Shown here in pieces: positions 18,138-25,974 of a DNA stretch of 64,000 nucleotides. The position numbers were made by a program, and so were the translations under genes. Each line of letters starts with the position of its first letter. Within the stretch, counting starts at the first letter, position 1. Origin of the DNA: Pseudodesulfovibrio cashew. Its GTDB lineage: Bacteria > Desulfobacterota > Desulfovibrionia > Desulfovibrionales > Desulfovibrionaceae. The stretch lies in contig NZ_CP046400.1 in the NCBI RefSeq assembly GCF_009762795.1, forward strand, positions 2,953,501 through 3,017,500, read 5' to 3'. The notes beneath the pieces were generated by a model. That model was not told where the DNA came from, ran no database searches, and worked only from the letters and a program-made list of their open reading frames with translations.

Positions 18138-20345
18138 ATGCAAGACGAGTTGTCGCATCTCGCGGGCGCGGAGGTCCGTTCCGTTCTCTATCACAACAAG
18201 GAGAACGGTTACACCATTGCCAAGGTCAGCGTGCAGGACGAGCCCGGCCTGGTCTCCATTGTGGGCACCATGGGCGAGCTCGTGGCCGGGGCCACGTTGG
18301 ATCTGCATGGCGTCTGGACCGTACACCCCAAGTTTGGGCGCCAGTTGGAGGTGCGCACCTTCGAGGAATCAAGGCCAGCCACCGAGAATGGAGTCATCCG
18401 ATTTCTGCAATCTTCCATCAAGGGCGTGGGCGAGAAGACCGCCACGATCATGGTCGAGGAGTTCGGCGTGGGCGTGCTCGACCTGCTCGACGACGATCCC
18501 GAGCGGTTGCTCTCCATCAAGGGCATCTCCAAGAAAAAGCTTAAAGACATCATCGAGTCCTGGTCCAAGCAGCGGGAAATCAAGAACCTGCTCGTATTTC
18601 TGCAGACCCACAACGTGCCGACGACCTTTGCCGGGAAGATTTTCCACCTCTATGGTGCGCAGGCCGAGCAGAAGCTGAGGGACAACCCTTACGATCTTGC
18701 CTACGAAATTCGCGGGGTGGGCTTCAAGACGGCTGACCAGATGGCCATGAAGCTGGGATTCGAGCCGGACTGCGCCCAGCGGTTGGAGGCGGCCATTGTC
18801 TACCACCTCTTCACCTACTGCGAGCGCGGCGGGCACATGTTCATTCTCAAGGACAAGCTGCTGGCCGATGTCGCACGCATGTTGGACGCAGGAGATTTCA
18901 ACAAACTGGAGCTGGCTCTTTTCTCGCTGGAGGAGAAGAAGCGGGTGCGCATCGAGGACCTCCCCGAGCAGCATCTCACGGATGCGGTTTACCTCATGCA
19001 TTACTATCACTGGGAGAACGAGATCACCCAGCGCCTGTTCCAGTTGGTCAGCCATCCGACCCCGGTCAGCAGGAAGAAGATCGACAAGACCCTGCCGCGC
19101 GTGGAGGACAAGCTCGGTTTTACCTTGTCAGACGAACAGCGCGAGGCCGTGTTCGACGCCTGCTCCAACAAGGTCTTCATCATTACCGGCGGTCCCGGCA
19201 CGGGTAAGACGACCATCACCAAGGCGATCACGCTCACCCTCAAGGAGCTGGGACTCAAGATCGAACAGGCAGCACCCACAGGCAGGGCGGCCAAACGCAT
19301 GGCCGAGGCCACCGGACATCCCGCCCGGACCGTGCACCGTCTGCTCCAGTTCCAGCCGGATGGCGGGTTCCACTACTGCGAGGACCAGAAGCTCAAGGCT
19401 GATGTTCTGGTGGTGGACGAGGCTTCCATGGTCGACTCCCAACTGTTTGTGGCAATTCTGCGGGCTCTGCCGCACACCTGCCGCCTGATCCTGGTCGGCG
19501 ACGTCAACCAGCTCCCCAGCGTGGGACCGGGCAACGTGCTGGGCGACCTGATCAACTCTCATCGAGTGCCGTGCGCGGTGCTGACCCACATCTTTCGCCA
19601 GGCCCAGGAATCGTTCATCGTGGTCAACGCCCACCGCATCAACCAGGGGCAGTTCCCCCGCCAACACCCCGGCCTGGCCCCGGAGGCGGACTTTTTCTGG
19701 ATTCCGCAGGAAAACACGGCCAAGGTGCAGAAGCTCATCCTGGATTCCGTGTGCGACCGTATTCCCAAGCGCTACGGGCTTGATCCGCTGCGCGACATTC
19801 AGGTCCTCACGCCCATGCATAAAGGGGAGGTGGGCACCCAGGCGCTCAACGCCGCCCTGCAGGAGCGGCTCAATCCGCCGGGACCGCACAAGCCGGAGAT
19901 CAAGCGCAAGTTCGCCACCTACAGGGAGGGCGATCGGGTCATCCAGCTCAAGAACAACTACGACAAGGAAATCTTCAACGGTGATCTCGGCTGGATTCTG
20001 GAAGTCGATACGGATGACAACGAACTGTTCATCGAGTTTGACGGCAACCAGGTGGTCGTGGAGGCCGGCGAACTGGACGAACTTGGCCTGGCCTATGCCG
20101 TGTCAGTGCATAAGTCCCAGGGCAGTGAGTACCCGGCGGTGGTCATGCCCATCGTGACGCAGCATTACATGCTTTTGCAACGTAACCTGCTTTATACCGG
20201 ACTGACCCGGGCCCGGGAGTTGGCCGTGCTCATCGGCAGCGAGCGTGCCTTCCGCATCGGTCTGGACAACGCCACGGCGGGCAAGCGGAGTACCAATCTG
20301 GCCTACCGGTTGCAAACCATGTTTTCGCAGAATCGTCTTATTTAA
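18138..20345 (+). CDS. recD2: RecD2-type ATP-dependent 5'-3' DNA helicase
   Basis: This is a 735-residue SF1B helicase. An N-terminal OB-like region is followed by helix-hairpin-helix segments (IKGVGEKTATIMVEEFG, IRGVGFKTADQMA), then helicase motifs: Walker A GGPGTGKTT near 351, VLVVDEASMVD, VGDVNQLPSVGPG, and the C-terminal SVHKSQGSEYPAVV (UvrD-like fold) with TGLTRAR. RecD2 proteins occur outside RecBCD and act in mismatch or replication-fork repair. It is the last gene of the dnaX-recR series and ends 149 bases before ferritin. Confidence 0.94.
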   Translation: MQDELSHLAGAEVRSVLYHNKENGYTIAKVSVQDEPGLVSIVGTMGELVAGATLDLHGVWTVHPKFGRQLEVRTFEESRPATENGVIRFLQSSIKGVGEKTATIMVEEFGVGVLDLLDDDPERLLSIKGISKKKLKDIIESWSKQREIKNLLVFLQTHNVPTTFAGKIFHLYGAQAEQKLRDNPYDLAYEIRGVGFKTADQMAMKLGFEPDCAQRLEAAIVYHLFTYCERGGHMFILKDKLLADVARMLDAGDFNKLELALFSLEEKKRVRIEDLPEQHLTDAVYLMHYYHWENEITQRLFQLVSHPTPVSRKKIDKTLPRVEDKLGFTLSDEQREAVFDACSNKVFIITGGPGTGKTTITKAITLTLKELGLKIEQAAPTGRAAKRMAEATGHPARTVHRLLQFQPDGGFHYCEDQKLKADVLVVDEASMVDSQLFVAILRALPHTCRLILVGDVNQLPSVGPGNVLGDLINSHRVPCAVLTHIFRQAQESFIVVNAHRINQGQFPRQHPGLAPEADFFWIPQENTAKVQKLILDSVCDRIPKRYGLDPLRDIQVLTPMHKGEVGTQALNAALQERLNPPGPHKPEIKRKFATYREGDRVIQLKNNYDKEIFNGDLGWILEVDTDDNELFIEFDGNQVVVEAGELDELGLAYAVSVHKSQGSEYPAVVMPIVTQHYMLLQRNLLYTGLTRARELAVLIGSERAFRIGLDNATAGKRSTNLAYRLQTMFSQNRLI

Positions 20346-20494
20346 GCAGCCGTGAGCATGCCGCGTCGCTTGCCAATTGCGGAAAAACGTGGTGAATTAT
20401 CATTCGCATCAGGAATTTCCAGGCCTTTGTTTGTGGAGGCCGCTAGCTGGAAAATAATGCTGAATCAAATAGTTGAAACAGAGAAGGAGTCTCC

Positions 20495-21001
20495 ATGTTA
20501 AGTGAAAAATTGGAAGCCGCTCTCAATGAGCAGTTGAATTGGGAAATCTTTTCCGCACACATCTACCTGTCCATGTCCTCCCATTTTGCTCAGGAGGGTC
20601 TCGGCGGTTTCGCCCAGTGGATGTATGCCCAGTATCAGGAAGAAATGTTCCACGCCATGAAGTTCTTCAATTACATCAATGAAGCTGGCGGTCACGCCAA
20701 ACTCGCTCAGATCGACGGTCCGCCGCTGACCTGGGAGACTCCCTTGGCGGCCTTCGAGGAAGCCCTGGAACACGAAAAGGGCGTCACCGCTCGCATCAAT
20801 GCCATTGCAGACCTGGCCGTGGAAGAGAAGAATCACGCCGTGGGTATCTTCCTCCAGTGGTTCATTTCCGAGCAGGTCGAGGAAGAAGACACCGTGAGTG
20901 ATGCCGTAGGCAAACTCAAGATGGTCGGAGACGGCGGCGGGCTGTTTATGCTCGACCGTGATCTCGGCACTCGGGTATTTACGCCTCCGGCGACAGCGTA
21001 G
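20495..21001 (+). CDS. Ferritin (FtnA-type)
   Basis: This 168-residue four-helix iron-storage protein of the non-haem bacterial ferritin type assembles into 24-mers. Ferroxidase ligands are in EQLNWEIFSAHIYLSM (Glu near 17), YQEEMFHAMKF (Glu and His near 50-53), the middle-helix Glu in FEEALEHEKG and the Gln/Glu region QWFISEQVEEE. The start follows AAGGAGTCTCC. The 149-base leader contains GAATTATCATTCGCATC, only distantly like a Fur box. It is followed by a strong terminator and is therefore a single-gene unit. Confidence 0.95.
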   Translation: MLSEKLEAALNEQLNWEIFSAHIYLSMSSHFAQEGLGGFAQWMYAQYQEEMFHAMKFFNYINEAGGHAKLAQIDGPPLTWETPLAAFEEALEHEKGVTARINAIADLAVEEKNHAVGIFLQWFISEQVEEEDTVSDAVGKLKMVGDGGGLFMLDRDLGTRVFTPPATA

Positions 21002-21012
21002 AAGCACATCCG

Positions 21013-21046
21013 CAGGCCGGAAGGGGGATTTCCCTTCCGGCCTTTT
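21013..21046 (+). terminator. Intrinsic terminator after ferritin
   Basis: AGGCCGGAAGGG pairs with CCCTTCCGGCCT and is followed by TTTT. This is a 12-base-pair GC-rich stem. Confidence 0.92.
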
Positions 21047-21070
21047 CCATTGCAACAACAGGGAGCAGTA

Positions 21071-22756
21071 ATGTCGGAAGCCAATATAAACATCGTTATT
21101 GGCGGCGGAGCCGGTCAGGGGTTGGCAACGGTCGGGCAGCTTATGTCCAAGGCCGTGATTAGGGCCGGGTACCATCTTCTGGTCAGACAGGACTACATGT
21201 CGCGCATCCGTGGCGGCCACAATACTTTTTCCCTTCGCATGGGGCCTGATCCGGTGGAGTCTCCCTGCGAGCCAATCAATATCCTGGTGGCCCTCAACGA
21301 GGAGACCGTCGCGTTGCACCGGGATGAACTCATGGACGGCGGCATCATCATCGCCGACCGGAAGATAGATACGGGTATCGCGAACACGCTCAAGGTCCCT
21401 TACGACGAGTTGGCTTCCAAGCCCTTGTATTACAACGTGGTCGCCTTGGGCGTGCTGGGCTCCACGGTCTGCAATGACATAGGTATTATAGAGGAACTGC
21501 TGGCCCAGACCTTTGCCAAAAAAGGCAGTGCCATCATCGAGGCCAATCTGGAGGTGCTGCGCGCGTCCTATGAATGGGTCAAGCAACAGGATTTCGATTT
21601 TTCGTGCATTGCGCCGCCACCTGAGGACGCCGGTTCCAACCTGATGATGAACGGCAACGAGGGCATTGCCATGGGGGCTCTGGCTGCGGGATGCAACTTC
21701 GTAACGTTCTATCCCATGACGCCGTCCACTTCCGTGGCCACCACCCTCATCAACAAGGGGCGCAGGCTCGGCCTCAAGTATGAGCAGGTGGAGGACGAGA
21801 TTGCGGCCATGAACATGGCGCTCGGGGCGTCCTATGCCGGGGCGCGCCCCATCGTGACCACATCCGGCGGCGGGTTCGCGTTGATGGCCGAAGCCGTGAG
21901 CCTGGCGGGAGTGAGCGAGACTCCCATCGTGACCGTGGTTGTCCAGCGGCCCGGTCCGGCAACGGGCATGGCCACCCGCACGGAGCAAGGCGACCTCGGT
22001 TTCGTGCTCCATGCCGGACACGGCGAATTCCCCCGGGCCATTTTTGCGCCGGGCACGGTGGAGGAGTGTTTTTATCTGACCCACCATGCCTTTGGCCTGG
22101 CCGAGCAGTTTCAGACTCCGATTTTCATTCTATCCGATCAGTTCCTGGCCGATTCCTATCGCAACGTGGAGCGTTTCGACGTGGACTCCCTGCCGGAGAT
22201 CGCCGGACCGCTCCTCAAGCCGGAGGACTCGTCCTACAGGCGATATGAACTGACCGATGACGGGGTGTCGCCCCGGCTGGTCCCCGGCTTCAGCGAAACC
22301 CTTGTTAGGGCCGACTCACATGAGCATGCCCAGAGTGGGGTCATCACCGAGGACCCCGCCAACCGTGTGTGTCAGAACAACAAGCGGTTGAGCAAGGGCA
22401 ACGGGTTGTGGGAAGAAGTCATCGGCCCCGACTATTATGGCGAGAAGGGCGCGGAAGTGGTTCTCATGTGTTGGGGATCGAGCCTTGGCGCATGCCTGGA
22501 GGCGGCAGACAAGGTGAACGGCAAATCCGTGGGCGTACTGCATTTCAAGCAGGTCTATCCCCTGCGTGAGGAGCAGTTTATGGACGTTCTTGAACAGGCA
22601 GGCGAGGTCATCGCCGTGGAGGGCAACGCCACGGCGCAATTCGCCAAGCTGGTTGCGCTGGAGACCGGATTCCAGGTTTCCGGCAGTGTACTTCGTTTCG
22701 ATGGCCGTCCCTTGACTCCCGAATATGTCCTGCGCGGACTGGAAAGCATCATTTAA
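21071..22756 (+). CDS. korA: 2-oxoacid:acceptor oxidoreductase, fused gamma-alpha subunit (KorA-like)
   Basis: This 561-residue subunit of a ferredoxin-dependent 2-oxoacid (probably 2-oxoglutarate) oxidoreductase has two parts. Residues 1-180 form the gamma domain (IVIGGGAGQGLATVGQLMSKA, RQDYMSRIRGGHNTF), and 190-561 the alpha PFOR domain (GNEGIAMGALAAGCNF, YPMTPSTS, EDEIAAMNMALGASYAGARP, GPATGMATRTEQGDL). The gamma-alpha fusion is usual in two-subunit Kor enzymes. The ATG at 21071 follows AGGGAG. It forms an operon with the TPP-binding beta subunit 11 bases downstream; no ferredoxin-domain subunit is encoded here, so electrons would pass via the beta-subunit cluster to soluble ferredoxin. 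Confidence 0.92.
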   Translation: MSEANINIVIGGGAGQGLATVGQLMSKAVIRAGYHLLVRQDYMSRIRGGHNTFSLRMGPDPVESPCEPINILVALNEETVALHRDELMDGGIIIADRKIDTGIANTLKVPYDELASKPLYYNVVALGVLGSTVCNDIGIIEELLAQTFAKKGSAIIEANLEVLRASYEWVKQQDFDFSCIAPPPEDAGSNLMMNGNEGIAMGALAAGCNFVTFYPMTPSTSVATTLINKGRRLGLKYEQVEDEIAAMNMALGASYAGARPIVTTSGGGFALMAEAVSLAGVSETPIVTVVVQRPGPATGMATRTEQGDLGFVLHAGHGEFPRAIFAPGTVEECFYLTHHAFGLAEQFQTPIFILSDQFLADSYRNVERFDVDSLPEIAGPLLKPEDSSYRRYELTDDGVSPRLVPGFSETLVRADSHEHAQSGVITEDPANRVCQNNKRLSKGNGLWEEVIGPDYYGEKGAEVVLMCWGSSLGACLEAADKVNGKSVGVLHFKQVYPLREEQFMDVLEQAGEVIAVEGNATAQFAKLVALETGFQVSGSVLRFDGRPLTPEYVLRGLESII

Positions 22757-22767
22757 AGGAGCGCGAT

Positions 22768-23598
22768 ATGGTCTCCATAGAACAATACGGCGATTTCGAG
22801 ACGTCCTGGTGCCCCGGTTGCGGCAACTTTTCCCTGCTCAAGGGGTTGAAGCAGGCACTGGCTGGGCTGGATTTGGCTCCCCATCAGGTGATGGTTTCCT
22901 CGGGCATCGGCCAGGCGGCCAAGGCGCCGCATTACATGAACTGCCACATGTTCAACGGACTGCACGGTCGCTCCCTACCCGTGGCCCAGGGTATGAAGAT
23001 GGCCAATCCGGAGATGACCGTTCTCTGCGAGTCGGGTGACGGCTGCTTGTACGGCGAGGGCGGCAACCATTTTCTGGCCGCCATTCGGCGAAATCTGGAC
23101 ATTACGTTGCTGGCCCACAACAATCAGATTTACGGCCTGACCAAAGGGCAGGGCAGCCCGACCACCACGCGTGGTCAGGTCACCAAGACCCAGCCCGACG
23201 GTGTCGAATCCGATCCTTTCAACCCCGTGGCCGTGGCCGTGGCCATGAAGGCCGGGTTCGTGGCCCGGGCCTTCAGCGGAGAGCCGGACCACCTGACGGA
23301 GATGATACAGGCGGGAATCCGGCACAAGGGTTTCGCCCTCATCGACATCATGCAGCCCTGCGTATCCTTCAACAAGGTCAACACGTTCGCCTGGTACAAG
23401 GAACATAGCTACCTTATCGAAAATCACGACACAAGCGACTGGCATGCCGCCCTGGCCCTGGCCGACGAGTTCCCTGAGCGGATCCCGCTCGGCATTTTTT
23501 ATGAGGCGGACAAGCCGTTGCGCGAAGATGGCGACGTGCTGGCCGTTCATGAATACGCCAAGGACGACCTGAAGGCTGTACTCGATTCGTTCGCCTGA
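22768..23598 (+). CDS. korB: 2-oxoacid:ferredoxin oxidoreductase beta subunit (TPP-binding, KorB-like)
   Basis: This is a 276-residue TPP- and iron-sulfur-binding subunit. WCPGCGNFSLLKG supplies two cluster cysteines, and CESGDGCLYGEGGNHFLAAIRR holds the G-D-G TPP-magnesium motif, followed by AHNNQIYGLTKGQGSPTT, very typical of KorB. A further Cys lies in IMQPCVSFN. Together with the preceding subunit it would convert a 2-oxoacid plus CoA to acyl-CoA, CO2 and reduced ferredoxin (reversible). An AAAGGAG site precedes the ATG. A weak hairpin follows the stop. Confidence 0.93.
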   Translation: MVSIEQYGDFETSWCPGCGNFSLLKGLKQALAGLDLAPHQVMVSSGIGQAAKAPHYMNCHMFNGLHGRSLPVAQGMKMANPEMTVLCESGDGCLYGEGGNHFLAAIRRNLDITLLAHNNQIYGLTKGQGSPTTTRGQVTKTQPDGVESDPFNPVAVAVAMKAGFVARAFSGEPDHLTEMIQAGIRHKGFALIDIMQPCVSFNKVNTFAWYKEHSYLIENHDTSDWHAALALADEFPERIPLGIFYEADKPLREDGDVLAVHEYAKDDLKAVLDSFA

Positions 23599-23601
23599 TG
23601 A

Positions 23602-23621
23602 GAACGGGGCCGGTCCCGTTT
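23602..23621 (+). terminator. Weak terminator-like hairpin after korB
   Basis: ACGGGG and TCCCGT can pair (one wobble) around CCGG, followed by TTTCGCTTT. The stem is short, so termination may be partial. Confidence 0.4.
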
Positions 23622-23694
23622 TCGCTTTACAAACCCATGCATCTTTGAGAAGCCTCTGGCTCCCAAGGAACGATCCCCTTTTGCGAGGTATACA

Positions 23695-25377
23695 TTGAGC
23701 AACGAAGCAGAAAAAATTATCTATTCCATGTACAAGGTGACCAAGCGCCACGGTCAGCGCGAGGTCCTGAAGAATATTTCCCTGTCCTATTTCTACGGCG
23801 CCAAGATCGGTGTGCTCGGCCTCAACGGTTCGGGTAAGAGCTCGCTGCTCAAGATTCTGGCCGGTGTTGACACCGAGTTCGAAGGTGAAACGCACGTCAA
23901 GGAAGGATTCACCATCGGCTACCTGGAGCAGGAACCGCTGATGGGCGAAAGCCGCACGGTCCGCGAGGTAGTGGAGGAAGGCGTGGGCGAGGTGATGGAG
24001 ATCATCCGTGAATACAACGCCATCAACGAGAAGTTCGCCGAGCCCATGGAGGCCGATGAGATGGACGCGCTGATCGAGCGCCAGGGCCAGGTTCAGGAAC
24101 TCATGGACGCCAAGGGAGCCTGGGACATCGACTCCAAGCTCGACATGGCCATGGATTCCCTGCGCTGCCCTCCCGGCGACACGCCAGTGGACGTCATCTC
24201 CGGTGGTGAAAAGCGCCGCGTGGCTCTGTGCCGCCTGCTGCTTCAGTCGCCCGACATCCTGCTCCTCGACGAGCCTACCAACCACCTGGACGCGGACTCC
24301 GTCGCCTGGCTGGAGCGCTTCCTTTCCACCTTCCCGGGCACGGTCATCGCCGTAACCCACGATCGCTACTTCCTGGACAACGTGGCGGGCTGGATTCTGG
24401 AGTTGGACCGAGGCAGGGGCATCCCCTGGAAGGGCAACTACTCCTCCTGGTTGGAGCAGAAGCAGAACAGGCTCGCCCAGGAAGCGAAGCAGGACGCCGA
24501 TAGGCAGAAGACCCTGCAACGCGAGCTGGAGTGGATCAAGATGTCGCCCAAAGGCCGTCGCGCCAAGGGCAAGGCGCGCATCAACGCTTATGAAGCCATG
24601 GTCTCCCATGAGTCCCAGCGGCTGGCGGACGACCTTCAGATATACATCCCGCCGGGGCAACATCTCGGTAAGCAGGTTATTGTCGCCGATCATGTAAGCA
24701 AGGCCATGGGCGACAAGCTGTTGGCCGAGGATATGAACTTCATCATTCCGCCCAACGCCATCGTCGGTGTTGTCGGCCCCAACGGCGCGGGTAAGTCCAC
24801 GCTGTTCAAGATGATCATCGGTGAGGAGAAGCCGGATTCGGGCGAAATGACCATCGGCGCCACCGTTGACCTTGCCTACGCCGACCAGAACCGTGACTCG
24901 CTGGTGCCCGGCAAGACCGTGTACGAGATCATCAGCGAGGGAGCCGAGTTCATCAAGCTGGGTGATCGCGACGTTAATGCCCGCGCCTATTGCTCCCGGT
25001 TCAACTTCGCTGGTTCCGACCAGCAGAAGCCGGTGGATGTCCTTTCCGGCGGCGAGCGCAACCGTGTGCACATGGCCCAGATGCTCAAGTCCGGGGCCAA
25101 TGTACTCCTGCTCGATGAGCCTACCAACGACCTGGACGTGAATACCATGCGCGCCCTGGAGGACGGCCTTGAGAACTTCGCCGGCTGCGTGCTGGTCATC
25201 AGCCATGACCGCTGGTTCCTGGACCGTATCGCCACGCACATCATCGCCTTCGAGGGCGATTCCAAGGTGGAGTTCGTGGAGGGCAACTACAGCGACTACG
25301 TGGCCGATCGCAAGAAGCGGCTTGGCGTGGACGCGGACCAACCCCACCGGATCAAATTCCGTAAGCTGACTCGCTAG
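23695..25377 (+). CDS. ettA: Energy-dependent translational throttle protein EttA (ABC-F)
   Basis: This 560-residue ribosome-associated ABC-F ATPase gates entry of the 70S initiation complex into elongation according to ATP/ADP ratio. Two NBDs: Walker A GLNGSGKSS, signature ISGGEKRRVALC and LLLDEPTNHLDADS; then GPNGAGKST, LSGGERNRVHMAQ and LLLDEPTNDLDV. The linker (about 250-320) includes MSPKGRRAKGKARI as in EttA. It starts with TTG at 23695 after GAGG, giving MSNEAEKIIYSMYKVTK, the normal EttA start. It is monocistronic with a terminator after it. Confidence 0.95.
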   Translation: MSNEAEKIIYSMYKVTKRHGQREVLKNISLSYFYGAKIGVLGLNGSGKSSLLKILAGVDTEFEGETHVKEGFTIGYLEQEPLMGESRTVREVVEEGVGEVMEIIREYNAINEKFAEPMEADEMDALIERQGQVQELMDAKGAWDIDSKLDMAMDSLRCPPGDTPVDVISGGEKRRVALCRLLLQSPDILLLDEPTNHLDADSVAWLERFLSTFPGTVIAVTHDRYFLDNVAGWILELDRGRGIPWKGNYSSWLEQKQNRLAQEAKQDADRQKTLQRELEWIKMSPKGRRAKGKARINAYEAMVSHESQRLADDLQIYIPPGQHLGKQVIVADHVSKAMGDKLLAEDMNFIIPPNAIVGVVGPNGAGKSTLFKMIIGEEKPDSGEMTIGATVDLAYADQNRDSLVPGKTVYEIISEGAEFIKLGDRDVNARAYCSRFNFAGSDQQKPVDVLSGGERNRVHMAQMLKSGANVLLLDEPTNDLDVNTMRALEDGLENFAGCVLVISHDRWFLDRIATHIIAFEGDSKVEFVEGNYSDYVADRKKRLGVDADQPHRIKFRKLTR

Positions 25378-25397
25378 AAATTATTCCATTCGTAATG

Positions 25398-25434
25398 AAA
25401 AAGCCCTTCGTCCGTTGGCGAAGGGCTTTTTTTC
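25398..25434. terminator. Bidirectional intrinsic terminator between ettA and the DUF486 gene
   Basis: AAGCCCTTCG and CGAAGGGCTT pair around a short loop, with T7 on the plus side and a matching A-tract (T on minus) on the other. It lies between two convergent genes and probably serves both. Confidence 0.9.
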
Positions 25435-25462
25435 GGCGCGGGATGCGCGTCGTCATTTGGCA

Positions 25463-25810
25463 TTAGGAGCGAAATATGAAGTATACGGCACCGAGCAGAC
25501 AGAGTGCCGCCCAGAGGTAGTCGAGCTTCAGGGGCTGGTGCATGTATATGAGGCAGAAGGGGGCGAATACGGCCAGCGCCAGTACTTCCTGCAGGATCTT
25601 GAGTTGCGGTAGGGTCAGCGTGGTGTAGCCGAGTCGGTTGGCCGGGACCTGGATCATGTATTCAAACAGGGCAATTCCCCAGCTTAGCAGTGCGGCTACA
25701 TACCATGGACGTTGGTTCAGCTCCTTGAGGTGGGCGTACCAGGCAAAGGTCATAAAAATGTTGGATGCGGTGAGCATCAGCGCGGTGATCAGGGTGACTC
25801 GCACGGGCAA
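25463..25810 (-). CDS. DUF486 family small membrane protein (DMT-like)
   Basis: This 115-residue inner-membrane protein has four predicted helices. Diagnostic stretches are TASNIFMTFAWYAHLKEL, SWGIALFEYMIQVPANRLG and LGAVYFIFRS, which match the DUF486 family of putative small multidrug-resistance-like transporters. Function and substrate are unknown. It stands alone, convergent with ettA and sharing its terminator. Confidence 0.88.
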   Translation of the reverse strand: MPVRVTLITALMLTASNIFMTFAWYAHLKELNQRPWYVAALLSWGIALFEYMIQVPANRLGYTTLTLPQLKILQEVLALAVFAPFCLIYMHQPLKLDYLWAALCLLGAVYFIFRS

Positions 25811-25974
25811 TCCTCTTGGGCGTGATATGGCGGCTACTGAATGAACAGCTGTTGATATGCTGATCGGTCCCCACCGTCCAGAGGAAAGCGTTAAAACAAC
25901 TTAGCAGGCATGGCCCGTTCCATCGGAAGCAAATAGTCAGCGGGATGGGGTGGGCGCCAGGTTTGTGCTGGAGG